Shown: positions 46,901 through 55,367 of the stretch, in pieces
Layout: each line of letters opens with the position of its first letter
Position numbering within the stretch: the first letter of the stretch is position 1
Source of the DNA: Clostridium facile
GTDB lineage: Bacteria > Bacillota > Clostridia > Oscillospirales > Ruminococcaceae
Length of the DNA stretch: 64,000 nt
Assembly (NCBI RefSeq): GCF_014297275.1
Contig: NZ_JACOQK010000001.1
Span: forward strand, 2,294,001-2,358,000
Direction: 5' to 3'
Program-made: the position numbers and the translations under genes
The notes under the pieces: model-generated
Database searches by the model: none
Seen by the model: the letters and a program-made list of their open reading frames with translations, nothing else
What the model was told of the DNA's origin: nothing

Positions 46901-47349
46901 GCTATGACAACATTCTGGAAGTAACCTTAAATGGACAGGTACTGCCGGCAATAGACCAATTCAATCATATATTGGATTTGGGTAGTTATCTGGTACCAGG
47001 AGAAAACACTTTAACCATTCGTACAGGAACTACCTTAGCAGCGGCAGTACGCAAAGCAGGCGGGAATGTTGGAAGCACCGATACTTCTAAAGTATATCCA
47101 ACTACCTATGGTCTGCTGGGCGATATCAGTATCACTCCTTATGTTGATGTGGTATTACAAGATGATACAAATTCTTCTGAAACACCAAGTACACCACCTA
47201 ACTCTTCCGAAGAAACACAAACACCATCTAGTCCTACACCATCCGAACAAACTCCAACAACAGGGGATGCTTTCCCAATTGCTTTGGCAGTAGGGGCAGT
47301 TTTAGTAGCAGGAACAACTGTTTTGGTTATCAAACGCAAAAAATTCTAA
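43975..47349 (+). CDS. Secreted, wall-anchored GH106-like glycosidase (alpha-L-rhamnosidase type)
   Basis: A 1124-residue extracellular protein. A signal peptide ending SATAAEE is followed by a catalytic region whose start (VRTWWPSADISEEEIKEEVKQIADAGFGCIEL and VDLTIGPRWPAGIPNLDP) resembles GH106 rhamnosidases. A jelly-roll domain near the end (FDGAYLDLGESYDNILEVTLNGQ...GENTLTIRTGTTL) fits that family too. A Pro/Ser/Thr linker leads to TPTTGD, a membrane helix and KRKKF, a non-canonical sortase signal. GAGGAGG precedes ATG. The family call is from memory of motifs; the sugar could be different. Confidence 0.72.
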   Translation: MKKAGKLVALLTATSLMVASFAGTGLLSATAAEETSGFAQSFANPSTDQRMKVRTWWPSADISEEEIKEEVKQIADAGFGCIELIGITESFAARGEHGIDAEKDGWGSANWNKAVEILMREAEKYNIYVDLTIGPRWPAGIPNLDPNSDAAFRKLTYNAITETATMEEKTYQLPEAPTLSGDVITSQEFVGLVAAKVNRSSSKVNVQSGWGGTTYSVVNDSNIDESTLTVVDNKNIHLQDGTFTFTAPSEGEWVFYAYWAVGTGQTSGDTVPTAYVVNHLNKSGTQAIIDYWENNLLTDEMKEHYATYGGDLFEDSLELTAVDLPWCNEMAEYFQDNKGYNLIQYLPLLMGKLGTGSGITQVAETDIGEGDNRIPAGTTYTINNTATIDNAADQEAICNDFNENLSDMYIENHVKVIQEWCNSHNIKYRAQAQGTSDNNWVDSIEAASYLDVVEGETLGMNKSPDAFRSLAGAANMSGTEIVSVELGADFGALYQITWQHLIELVNRTASSGANQYVLHGFATRSQANSHTAWPGWMPFDEPRFSESWNSSQPSWDYMKQDFVDYVSRLQATLQYGKADVDFAVYRDDLGIRTDEGHTQGVLYLDENATPTDNPVANLGYSYNYISPGNFALDNAVVKDGELNPEYAGYQAIVINNEIKMNLENAQKILDYAKAGLSIVLIGTTPTQDDSFGVNDDTAVAAIFAELKTLDNVTSIVDESSLPTALKSLGVEPSASFENSQKISVQHRYTQDADLYYLYNNSSSNDYGSNDLYHNDANTINTTVTLEGAGMPYAMNLWTGDITPIMEYTNNGDGTISMDISIMDNEAMVIGITDDPSYFGQKAQETATSKQGDGTIISTDHGVVYRTTNVGDYSVALGENSYTGKVEEIAGTQLLQTGWNLTVTSWEPGEKALLAKDDPNYDARDINKRELDSIALDELKPWNEIEGLQDISGQGFYTNTFIVDGNFDGAYLDLGESYDNILEVTLNGQVLPAIDQFNHILDLGSYLVPGENTLTIRTGTTLAAAVRKAGGNVGSTDTSKVYPTTYGLLGDISITPYVDVVLQDDTNSSETPSTPPNSSEETQTPSSPTPSEQTPTTGDAFPIALAVGAVLVAGTTVLVIKRKKF

Positions 47350-47366
47350 GTTTATTTTATAAAATA

Positions 47367-47396
47367 AAAACCGGTACAAAATTGTGCCGGTTTTTT
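47367..47396 (+). terminator. Terminator of the GH106-like gene
   Basis: AAAACCGGTACAA pairs with TTGTGCCGGTTTT, then more T. Confidence 0.85.
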
Positions 47397-47404
47397 CATT
47401 GTTA

Positions 47405-47770
47405 TAGAAACCACCGGCTATGTCGGTGGAGGCTCTCGCCTAAAAGCTTTACTTTAAGTATCGAGCAAAGCGAGCCACTAACAGCAATCTTATCGTAACG
47501 AAAAAACTATCGTTGGAAGAAAATTGCTCGTTTACGGGCAGCAGGGCAAGTAATACGAAAGACAGATATTTCAGTACGTCTTTAAATGTTTGCCGGTACG
47601 CCTTTCTAGGGCTTACTCAAGACACCAGCTTAGTGAAGTTGTAAGATAAAGGTAGACACATGGAAAGAGAACATGGATACACAAAATGAAATTTATTGAA
47701 ATGGCAAAAGAAACATGTTGGTCCAGGGCTAATCATACGGTTTTATTTGTTGGTAAATGGCAGTAATACT
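47405..47770 (+). mobile_element. Possible decayed IS200/IS605-type end or structured RNA
   Basis: CCACCGGCTATGTCGGTGG (47411-47429) is very like the subterminal hairpin at the left end of IS200/IS605 elements. About 300 bases follow that are richer in hairpins than other gaps (GGCTCTCGCC; CGAGCAAAGCGAG; AAGACAGATATTTCAGTACGTCTT). A short frame at 47701 reads MAKETCWSRANHTVLFVGKWQ and stops; SRANHTV faintly recalls the start of TnpA. No intact transposase or guide-nuclease gene is present. The rest of the gap to 48033 holds nothing I can name. Confidence 0.35.
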
Positions 47771-48032
47771 GCCAAATACTCTTTTACTGGCTGCTGATTG
47801 ATTCGTTTTTTACCTTGAATGAGAATATAAGATGAAAAATGTATATCCGTTGCTTATTGTTGTAACATATAGGCAATATAAAAGGGCTATCCTGTTCATG
47901 ATACCTAACAATCTTAGATTGCGATTTCTTAAAATTCTACGGAAGGTATCCTTGCGTTCCACGGAAAATAGAATACCATTGCGTTTATGTGATGAATGTG
48001 ATACTCTGAAACAAAGAAAGGTGTGAAATTAG

Positions 48033-49172
48033 ATGAAACGGCTTGGAATTTTACTTTTATGTGTATTTCTCTTAATGGGCGGTACTGCTTGTCAATCTAC
48101 AGGACATATAGCGCCAAAAGAAACAAAAGCCTTTACCTTGGAGCAACAAAATATAGATTTTATTTCTTCCTTAAATAAAGGAGAAGGAGACCATAAACAA
48201 TCCGAAGATGTAGTAGAGATGTTTGCGGCCGCTTATCAGGCGTTCCCTTTGGTGGAAAATACAAATGGAGAGGAACAGTTAATGAAGATTACCATTACCA
48301 ATGGCGGTCCACAGGATTTTGTAGCACAGGGATTATACCTGGGCTGGCTGGATGATGGGACGGGATATCATGTCCAGGAAACAATTGAAGTGGTAAAGGA
48401 CAAGGAAAATTACCAGGTAATAGCAATGGGGGCGGTTGAGCAAACAGAATTGGACACCGTTTTTTATGAAATGATAGTTGGAACCGTGGAGCAGGAAAAG
48501 CGGTACCAGTTGAATCCAGGAGAGAATCGGTATTATGTACTGGATTTATTAACAGGGAAACAAGACGATTTTCCAAAAGAACTGCCAGAAGCGGCGGTAT
48601 ATGGTTCCAGTGATATCAATGGGATGATTGCCGTAGCGGGAGCGTGCCGCACGGAAAATGCAGTGGGAACCTGGTCAGCTGAAAATGGATGGCAACTACA
48701 TCAGGTAGATGGATTGCTTGACCATATCATAGAATCGGTATTTGTCAATTTTTCAGATAGCCAGCATGGCGTTTTTGCGGCAAATGCAGATAGGCAAATG
48801 GGATATTACAACAATCTGGTTTATTATACCAACGATGGGGGAACCACATGGAACAGTTGTACAAGCCCTATTTACTCCCCACCGATATCCTGTGTTGGTA
48901 TCTCAGAAGCAGGGAAAATTTTTGTGTCATATGGAAATATTACGAATGGTAGCCTTGGATCATTATTTTGCTCTATGGATGGACAGAATTGGACGGAAAT
49001 ACCATTAACATTACCAGAAGAACAAAAAGGATTTTACACAGTTGTGGATGATATAGAGTTTGATGGGCAGGAAGGAACGCTGTTCATGACTGGTGGGGAA
49101 GGCTCCAGAGCAAAATTTCTCTCCCACGATGGAGGGGATAGCTGGAATTTTGATTCTGTCGTTACCCAGTAA
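48033..49172 (+). CDS. Lipoprotein with Asp-box (BNR) repeats
   Basis: A 379-residue exported protein. The N-terminus (LLCVFLLMGGTACQS) is a signal peptide with a probable lipobox Cys at about residue 20. The C-terminal half has three Asp-box motifs, TNDGGTTWNS, SMDGQNWTEI and SHDGGDSWNF, which mark beta-propeller blades. The FRIP motif and catalytic residues of a sialidase are not seen, so a binding or sensing role is as likely as catalysis. No obvious operon partner. AAAGGTGTG precedes ATG. Confidence 0.75.
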   Translation: MKRLGILLLCVFLLMGGTACQSTGHIAPKETKAFTLEQQNIDFISSLNKGEGDHKQSEDVVEMFAAAYQAFPLVENTNGEEQLMKITITNGGPQDFVAQGLYLGWLDDGTGYHVQETIEVVKDKENYQVIAMGAVEQTELDTVFYEMIVGTVEQEKRYQLNPGENRYYVLDLLTGKQDDFPKELPEAAVYGSSDINGMIAVAGACRTENAVGTWSAENGWQLHQVDGLLDHIIESVFVNFSDSQHGVFAANADRQMGYYNNLVYYTNDGGTTWNSCTSPIYSPPISCVGISEAGKIFVSYGNITNGSLGSLFCSMDGQNWTEIPLTLPEEQKGFYTVVDDIEFDGQEGTLFMTGGEGSRAKFLSHDGGDSWNFDSVVTQ

Positions 49173-49176
49173 AATA

Positions 49177-49213
49177 AAAATAACCTCTCCTAATTAGGAG
49201 GGGCTATTTTTGT
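49177..49213 (+). terminator. Terminator of the Asp-box lipoprotein gene
   Basis: AAATAACCTCTCC pairs with GGAGGGGCTATTT around TAATTA, with a T run. Confidence 0.8.
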
Positions 49214-49959
49214 TTTATAGAGGATATTCACCCTATTGGTAAAAGATCACTACACAAAAGCGTTTGTTCCAATGGGATTTTACCTATTTATGAGCTGTAA
49301 ATCAAGTAAAATGAGTCAGTAGATATCGCTTATCCACTGGGATTGTTAGAAAAATGTAGTATAAGATTTTGAAGAATATCATTATTTGATATAATCAATT
49401 GTAAATTTGTGGTGTGATTTATTTTCGTGGAAATCAGGTTGAAACTTTTTTCAGAGCTATAATGTGTGATTATATGGGATGGATCGAGTGGATAAGCTGG
49501 AGGTTGAGCAAATTATCAGGGGAGGTGTTTTATGGAAATAATGTAAAATGATCCTTTATTTATGAATAATACAAGAAGAATGGAGTCTATTTTGATTTTC
49601 GTAATATAAGATTGGAGTGGTATCAATAAACCGTATAGTAATCATACTATCAATCGGCAAAAATCGCAAATATATTGTCGAAACAGTGCAAAAAAAGATA
49701 ATAACCAAAATTTACAAGGCTATAGGTAGACTATAGTAGCATGTATAGCCTATAAAACTGGATTAATTGAGTTAACCTATTCTTAAATAGAATCCATATA
49801 ACAGTACCATAAGGCATATTTCTTCACTTTTTCGGTTTAACAAAATTTTGGAATAAAAAATCGATGAAAAAAAGGAAAATCTATGTATATTAAAAATAAT
49901 GGCATCTGTTATTAGCGCAGTTATATAATCTTAGCGAGAAGAAGAGCGGAGGGTTAACT
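49214..49959. other. Long stretch without a gene
   Basis: About 745 AT-rich bases with no open frame of note. A strong ribosome binding site, GGGGAGGTG (49519-49527), is followed by ATG and only four codons (MEIM, then stop), which may be the start of a decayed gene. TATAAT-like words occur (for example 49459) without well-placed -35 elements. Confidence 0.4.
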
Positions 49960-50202
49960 TTGAACACAGTAGACGCAATTAAATCAAGAATTTTACAATT
50001 ATGCGGACAAAACGATTTAACAATTAATGGACTAGCAGATTTATGTGGTATACCGCCTTCCTCTGTGAAAAATATTTTATATGGGAAAAGCATGAATCCT
50101 AAAATCGCGACCATTAAAATGATTTGTGATGGCTTAGGAATCACATTATCCCAATTTTTTGATACGCCAGAATTTAATTCATTAGAGCAGGATATCCAAT
50201 AA
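49960..50202 (+). CDS. Small Xre-family HTH regulator
   Basis: An 80-residue protein that is almost entirely one HTH_3 domain: TINGLADLCGIPPSSVKNILYG is the helix-turn-helix, followed by IATIKMICDGLGITLSQFFD, the usual Xre continuation. The TTG start has GCGGAGGG 7 bases upstream. No restriction-modification, phage or toxin gene lies beside it, so its target is unknown. Confidence 0.8.
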   Translation: MNTVDAIKSRILQLCGQNDLTINGLADLCGIPPSSVKNILYGKSMNPKIATIKMICDGLGITLSQFFDTPEFNSLEQDIQ

Positions 50203-50444
50203 ACAGAACAACAGAGTGATTCCCCAATAGTGGCTGTTTTTTCTGAAATAAAATGGGGCAATTCTCAAAAATCGAAATGACAAATCCATGGTTTCGTTTT
50301 TCTTTACAGGGGCAATATTGATCCCGTAAAGGAATACAGAAATACCATACAATTACTTGGATTAGTAGGTAGTGGGAGATAGTTGGTTTTGAAATTTTAT
50401 CTATTTCCTCTATTAAGCATGTACTAGAAGAGGAGAGAAAATGG

Positions 50445-50483
50445 AAAACCTCAAGGCAGTTCATCATTGCCTTGAGGTTTTTT
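50445..50483. terminator. Bidirectional terminator between the Xre and ttcA genes
   Basis: AAAACCTCAAGGCA pairs perfectly with TGCCTTGAGGTTTT, with A before and T after, so it works for both convergent genes. The 240 bases between it and the Xre gene hold nothing else recognisable. Confidence 0.85.
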
Positions 50484-50488
50484 ATCTG

Positions 50489-51214
50489 TTATTTTTCTGG
50501 AAATCCCCAGCCATCCAATCCAGCGCGGCGCATAGCTCCAAATAAGCGGTAAGTGAATCCATTGTCTTCTCGTTCCCGCTCCCGTAAAAATTCTTTTGTC
50601 TTTTGTCGGTTGGTATAACCATCTACCGGGCATTTGCTTTTAACAATTGGTAGGTTTGTCCGTTCCGCAGCCCTTCTGATCTCCTTTTCTGGTGCAAACA
50701 CCAATGGTCGAATCAAAGTAAGTTCTTTGCGGGATAGATAGCTTTTGGGGGAAAAACATCCAAGCCTGCCTTCATTAAACAAGTTCATAACAAAGGTTTC
50801 CACTGCGTCATTGTAGTGATGTCCTAACGCCACTTTATTGCAGTTGTATTCTTTTGCCATATCGTGAAGCGCACCACGTCGCATCCGGGCGCATAAGCTA
50901 CAAGGATTCTCTTCTTTTCGCACATCAAACACAATCTCGCCAATATGGGTGGGCTTTACTGTGTATTCCACATCCAGTTCCTCACACAGCTTTGCAATGG
51001 GGGAATAATCCGTAGGTTGGCTATTGAACTGAGGATCTAGGGTAATCCCCACAATATCATATTGGATGCCAATAAAACGGCGCAGTCTGGCAAGCCCGGT
51101 TAACAATACAACACTATCTTTTCCACCGGAAACGCCAACTGCGATTTTATCCCCATCCTGTATCAAATCAAATTCTGTAACCGCTTTGCGCATATATCCT
51201 AAAATTCTTTGCAT
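50489..51214 (-). CDS. ttcA: TtcA/TilS-type tRNA 2-thiolation ATPase
   Basis: N-type ATP pyrophosphatase of the TtcA family, 241 residues. PP-loop VGVSGGKDS near residue 29, the CSLCARMRRG pair of Cys that binds an Fe-S cluster, ALGHHYNDAVETF, and a third Cys in KCPVDG. E. coli TtcA makes 2-thiocytidine at position 32 of tRNA; the short clostridial forms have not all been tested, so the exact nucleoside is inferred. Has its own promoter. Confidence 0.85.
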   Translation of the reverse strand: MQRILGYMRKAVTEFDLIQDGDKIAVGVSGGKDSVVLLTGLARLRRFIGIQYDIVGITLDPQFNSQPTDYSPIAKLCEELDVEYTVKPTHIGEIVFDVRKEENPCSLCARMRRGALHDMAKEYNCNKVALGHHYNDAVETFVMNLFNEGRLGCFSPKSYLSRKELTLIRPLVFAPEKEIRRAAERTNLPIVKSKCPVDGYTNRQKTKEFLREREREDNGFTYRLFGAMRRAGLDGWGFPEK

Positions 51215-51246
51215 TTTATCCCATCCCTTTTGTATATTGGTATTTT

Positions 51247-51275
51247 ATTGTATCATAGAGTAAATAGAACTGCAA
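51247..51275 (-). promoter_or_regulatory. Promoter of ttcA
   Basis: On the minus strand: TTGCAG, 17 bases, TACAAT. Confidence 0.6.
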
Positions 51276-51291
51276 GCATAGAATAAGAGTG

Positions 51292-52074
51292 TTATAAAAT
51301 CCAAAGGTTTTCTTTTGGCTGAGAACAGACTTTTTTCAGTTTGTTGGCAGTAGCAGCTTTTACAATCGGGTTTAATCCACGAGCGTGTTTTGGACAAACA
51401 ACAATACAACGCATACAGGAAATACATTGTTCCGTGTTGGTTTGATCTGGATGGTCTTGAGGAATGGCGTGGACAGGGCAGTTACTCGCACATTTACCAC
51501 ATTGGATGCAGTTGTGACCAGCTTTGGGATGTAAAGGGATAACGCCATACTTCTTATAGGGCTGGTTTCCAGGCAATTGGATGCAATCCTGCTGAGTTAG
51601 TACAACAGTTTTTTTCAGTTTATCCTGTACCTTTTTGGAAAAATCCCGTGCCTGCTGGATATCCTGCGCATTTGGCCTTCCTGCGGCAATGGAGTGGATA
51701 ATAGAATGTTGTGCAACAGGTGCAGCCGCAGCTACTGGGATAAATCCGTTTGATACAACAATATCCTTTAGCTCTATCAGTGCATCTTCAAATTCCCGGT
51801 TACCATAAACAGCTACTAATATAATCGGGGTGTTATTTCCGTGCAGGTTATGGATTCGCTTTGCAGCGTCAGCTGGAACTCTTCCACCATAAACGGGAAC
51901 TCCTAGCACCACCAGTTCATGGGAGGAAAAAGAATAGGAAGTTTCTCTATTGTCATAGATACTTAAATCAATCTGTTTTGGGGAGTGTTGTATTTCTGAG
52001 GAAATAGTTAAAACAATATCCCTAGTGCTGTAAGTGGGACTAAAATAGGCCGCTATTACCTGATTTATCTCCAT
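51292..52074 (-). CDS. EFR1-type flavodoxin-ferredoxin fusion protein
   Basis: A 260-residue electron-transfer protein. Flavodoxin-like N-terminal half (AAYFSPTYSTRDIV binds FMN phosphate; LGVPVYGGRVP; LVAVYGNREFEDAL), then two [4Fe-4S] motifs, CIQCGKCASNCP and CISCMRCIVVCP, at about 185-235. Such fusions are common in anaerobic clostridia; partners are unknown. ATG 52074 is preferred: AAAGGA lies about 9 bases upstream, whereas the ATG three codons earlier overlaps it. Confidence 0.85.
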   Translation of the reverse strand: MEINQVIAAYFSPTYSTRDIVLTISSEIQHSPKQIDLSIYDNRETSYSFSSHELVVLGVPVYGGRVPADAAKRIHNLHGNNTPIILVAVYGNREFEDALIELKDIVVSNGFIPVAAAAPVAQHSIIHSIAAGRPNAQDIQQARDFSKKVQDKLKKTVVLTQQDCIQLPGNQPYKKYGVIPLHPKAGHNCIQCGKCASNCPVHAIPQDHPDQTNTEQCISCMRCIVVCPKHARGLNPIVKAATANKLKKVCSQPKENLWIL

Positions 52075-52102
52075 AAGTATCATCCTTTCTATGCAAAGTG
52101 AA

Positions 52103-52128
52103 ACCCCATTGCTGTATAAGAATGGGGT
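52103..52128. other. Hairpin in the leader of the EFR1-type gene
   Basis: ACCCCATT and AATGGGGT are exact inverted repeats 10 bases apart, about 30 bases upstream of the minus-strand start codon. It could be an operator or a leader RNA hairpin. Confidence 0.35.
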
Positions 52129-52161
52129 AAAGGAACCATAATTTATTTAGTTTGTGGCTAT

Positions 52162-52190
52162 ATTATACCATTAAAAAATAGAAAAGTCTA
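52162..52190 (-). promoter_or_regulatory. Promoter of the EFR1-type gene
   Basis: On the minus strand: TAGACT, 17 bases, TATAAT. Confidence 0.6.
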
Positions 52191-52283
52191 TTTTATTAAT
52201 TCCTTTATATTTAGTAGGAATTACTTATTTTGCACAAAGATTTCCCATAAATTTTGGCGTTTCGTAGGACTTATGCCATTTGC

Positions 52284-52312
52284 TGGACAAACCTTCTGTT
52301 ACCAGATATAAT
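52284..52312 (+). promoter_or_regulatory. Promoter of the AI-2E-family transporter gene
   Basis: TGGACA, 17 bases, TATAAT, about 150 bases before the start codon and divergent from the previous promoter. Confidence 0.65.
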
Positions 52313-52462
52313 AAAGATAGTATTAAAATAGGACAAAAAGTTATGTCGTTCTATTTTTTATGATTATTTTATAACGCCTATATAAAATCGTGTCTGTAAT
52401 TACTAGTATTTTATCGCCAAGAGGTAATTTGCGAAAATAGGGAAAGATCGGGGTATTGGAGC

Positions 52463-53680
52463 ATGTCAACCAAGAATAAAGGTAGTATACGAAAATGGCT
52501 GGAGCTGTTTATTTTTGCGGTAGCAGTGATTGCTGTTTACAAAACGTTTGATGACTTTAGTGTGATAACTTCTACTATTGGAAAAATACTAGGGGTATTA
52601 TCTCCATTTATTTATGGTGGAGTGATTGCATTCCTGCTATTTTTACCAGCGAAAAAAATAGAGATATTGCTTTACAAAATTAAAAAGCCGTTTTTCCAAA
52701 AGCGGGCTAGGAGTATTAGTTCGATTGCAGCATTATTACTGTTTCTTATTATACTAGTTGTATTATTGGTGATATTTTTACCATCTCTGTATCGGAATAT
52801 TTATGAATTCGCCCGGTCCATTCCTGGATATTTAAATGAGTTATATACCTTTATCAAGGAGCATTTTGGAGATGAAATACAAATTGATCATTTGATCCAA
52901 ACAGTGAACCAATATCTAACTCCGTCTAAAATTTTGGATTTTTTAAGCATGAATGATTGGAGTAGTTATATTGCAGGAATTCAGAGCGTGATAGGCACCT
53001 TGACCAATATTGGTTTGGGAATGATTTTAGCGATTTATTTGTTAATTGACCGTGCGAATATCCGTAAAAATTTTAACCGTGTATTGCAGTTGATCTTTAA
53101 AGAACGTCGTGCGGAGCGGGTAAATGATTTACTAATACGGATTGGTTCGGTACTCAATAGCTTTATTTATGGTCAGGCATTGGATGCTCTATTTGTAGGG
53201 GTAGCCTCTGGAGTAGGGTTCCAACTGTTGGGGGTAAAAAATGCGCCAATCTTAGGATTGATTTATGGATTATTTAGTTTAATCCCTTACTTTGGGGCGT
53301 TATTTGGTGTTATTACTGTTTCTATTTTTACCTTCTTATCCGGTGGTTTAGGGCAGTTAATCATAGCATTTATCTTTATCACTGTATTACAACAGATTGA
53401 TGGGAACATTGTTAATCCAAAAATTATTGGCAATTCTATTGGAATCAAACCGTTATATGTTATATTTGGAGTAACGCTATTTGGTGGTTTATTTGGTGTT
53501 GTGGGAATGTTCTTAGGCCCTCCATTGATGGCGATTATGATTGAATTAATCGATGATTTTATTGCGGAAAAAGAGTTCCAGAAAAAATTGAAAAAATGGG
53601 ATGAGAAAGAATCCGATATGAGCGATATGGATTCCTCTGCGGAACCATATATGGAACAATTAGGGAAAGAAGATGATTGA
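52463..53680 (+). CDS. AI-2E transporter family membrane protein
   Basis: A 405-residue permease of the PerM/TqsA (AI-2E) superfamily. Paired N-terminal helices, a central soluble region (about 110-190), then four to five helices with the family block QALDALFVGVASGVGFQLLGVKNAPILGLIYGLFSLIPYFG and DGNIVNPKIIGNSIGIKPLYVI. Members export AI-2, ions or other small molecules, so the substrate here is not known. GGAG lies before ATG. A 25-base gap leads to the next transporter gene. Confidence 0.88.
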   Translation: MSTKNKGSIRKWLELFIFAVAVIAVYKTFDDFSVITSTIGKILGVLSPFIYGGVIAFLLFLPAKKIEILLYKIKKPFFQKRARSISSIAALLLFLIILVVLLVIFLPSLYRNIYEFARSIPGYLNELYTFIKEHFGDEIQIDHLIQTVNQYLTPSKILDFLSMNDWSSYIAGIQSVIGTLTNIGLGMILAIYLLIDRANIRKNFNRVLQLIFKERRAERVNDLLIRIGSVLNSFIYGQALDALFVGVASGVGFQLLGVKNAPILGLIYGLFSLIPYFGALFGVITVSIFTFLSGGLGQLIIAFIFITVLQQIDGNIVNPKIIGNSIGIKPLYVIFGVTLFGGLFGVVGMFLGPPLMAIMIELIDDFIAEKEFQKKLKKWDEKESDMSDMDSSAEPYMEQLGKEDD

Positions 53681-53705
53681 TTTCCGTTAAAAAAGGAGTT
53701 GTATT

Positions 53706-54902
53706 ATGAAAAAAATATTAAATAGCCTGGTATTCAAGCTGTTAGTAGCTGTGGTACTAGGGATTGTTATTGGTATCCTTGCTAATGAACCGGTTATGAA
53801 TGTGGTTGTTACTATAAAATCTATTTTCAGCCAGTTGGTGTTGTTTGCTGTACCACTGATTATTATTGGCTTTATCGCCCCGTCCATTGCTCAATTAAAG
53901 AACAATGCGTCCAAATTGCTGACATTGGCTGTTGGAATTGCCTATCTATCCTCTGTAGGGGCCGCGGCTTTTTCTGCTGTAGCAGGATATTTGATTATCC
54001 CCCAAATGCACATTTCTTCTGCTGCGGAAGGTCTGCGAGAACTTCCAGAATTGCTGTTTGATTTGCAGATTGACCCTATTATGTCGGTGATGTCCGCTTT
54101 GGTGCTTTCTGTTATGTTGGGATTGGCGACTTCCTGGAGCAAAGCAACTTTAATCGAAGATGTGTTAAATGAGTTTCAAAAGGTAATTTTGGCGATTGTC
54201 AGTAAAATTATTATTCCAATCTTGCCAATCTTTATTGCCTCCACCTTTGCAACATTGTCGTATGAGGGTTCTATTACCAAACAGTTGCCGGTATTTTTAG
54301 GGGTAATTGTAATTGCGATTGTTGGACATTTTATCTGGATGACAGTGCTGTATGGTATTGCAGGGCTTGTCACTAGAAAAAATCCAAAAGAAGTATTCAA
54401 ACATTATGGACCAGCCTATTTGACCGCAGTAGGGACTATGTCATCCGCCGCAACGCTTCCAGTGGCCCTTACCTGCGCAAAAAAATCTAAGGTGCTCCGT
54501 CCGGATATTATTAATTTTGGAGTTCCTTTATTTGCAAATATCCATTTATGTGGTTCTGTTTTAACAGAAGTATTTTTTGTAATTACCGTATCCCAAATTT
54601 TATATGGTAAGTTGCCATCTATTCCATCCATGATATTGTTTATTGTCTTATTGGGTGTATTCGCGATTGGAGCGCCAGGGGTACCAGGCGGTACAGTAAT
54701 GGCTTCGCTGGGTTTGATCACCAGCGTACTTGGTTTTGACGAAACCGGAACAGCGTTGATGATGACGATCTTTGCATTGCAGGATAGTTTTGGTACGGCG
54801 TGCAATGTCACAGGGGATGGCGCATTGACCTTAATTCTTACCGGCTATGCGGAGAAGCACCATTTAGGGGATGCTGACGAGCTGGAAAAAGAAATTGGTT
54901 GA
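53706..54902 (+). CDS. Dicarboxylate/amino acid:cation symporter (DAACS family)
   Basis: A 398-residue sodium- or proton-coupled carrier with about eight helices and two re-entrant loops. The serine-rich hairpin appears as TAVGTMSSAATLPVALTCAKK and the second hairpin region as GAPGVPGGTVMASLG; the last helix holds DSFGTACNVTGDGA, with the NVTGD variant of the NMDGT-type region and later D residue. Substrates in the family are glutamate, aspartate, serine, threonine or C4-dicarboxylates. AAAGGAG precedes ATG. Likely co-transcribed with the upstream transporter. Confidence 0.88.
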   Translation: MKKILNSLVFKLLVAVVLGIVIGILANEPVMNVVVTIKSIFSQLVLFAVPLIIIGFIAPSIAQLKNNASKLLTLAVGIAYLSSVGAAAFSAVAGYLIIPQMHISSAAEGLRELPELLFDLQIDPIMSVMSALVLSVMLGLATSWSKATLIEDVLNEFQKVILAIVSKIIIPILPIFIASTFATLSYEGSITKQLPVFLGVIVIAIVGHFIWMTVLYGIAGLVTRKNPKEVFKHYGPAYLTAVGTMSSAATLPVALTCAKKSKVLRPDIINFGVPLFANIHLCGSVLTEVFFVITVSQILYGKLPSIPSMILFIVLLGVFAIGAPGVPGGTVMASLGLITSVLGFDETGTALMMTIFALQDSFGTACNVTGDGALTLILTGYAEKHHLGDADELEKEIG

Positions 54903-54931
54903 TAAATATTTATAGCATAAGTGTAGGATAG

Positions 54932-54970
54932 AAAGCTTCTGATTTTGACAAAATCGGGAGTTTTCTTCTT
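54932..54970 (+). terminator. Terminator after the symporter gene
   Basis: AAGCTTCTGATTTT pairs with AAAATCGGGAGTTTT through several G-U pairs, followed by a T-rich run. From here to 55333 I see no gene; a 44-codon frame at 55085 lacks a ribosome binding site. Confidence 0.6.
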
Positions 54971-55333
54971 TTGATGAAGAAACTTGGAAGTATTTCCGAA
55001 TTAGATAGAACTTTTTAAAATTTTGAGAGAAAGTGGTGTTTGACAATCCAAAGGTATCATCAATAAACATGATAGAGTTAGTTTATGATTATTGGAAGAG
55101 TTGTTTTTGCGGAAAATTATGATAGTTCCAGAAAAATAATAGAATTTACTCATTATGGAAATGATATAAAGATCGAAATGGGGATGTTGGGACTTATTAC
55201 TTTTGAGTTATGGGTATAGGATTACTCTTATAAAAAATGATTACTCAGTAGAAACGATACAGTTTATCAGTATTGCAAGGGAATTTTGCTGTAATGAAAA
55301 ATAGCTTTTTGCAAAATTTTTTTGAAAATGGGG

Positions 55334-55361
55334 TTGCAAAATTTGAAAATCATGCTATAAT
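55334..55361 (+). promoter_or_regulatory. Promoter of the trp operon
   Basis: TTGCAA, 16 bases, TATAAT, directly before the T-box leader. Confidence 0.75.
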
Positions 55362-55367
55362 AGTAAC

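Noticed and set aside
47832..48026. 64-codon frame before the Asp-box lipoprotein
   Set aside because: No ribosome binding site and no recognisable domain; it sits in what may be element debris.
55085..55219. 44-codon frame before the trp promoter
   Set aside because: No ribosome binding site, no promoter and no recognisable motif.
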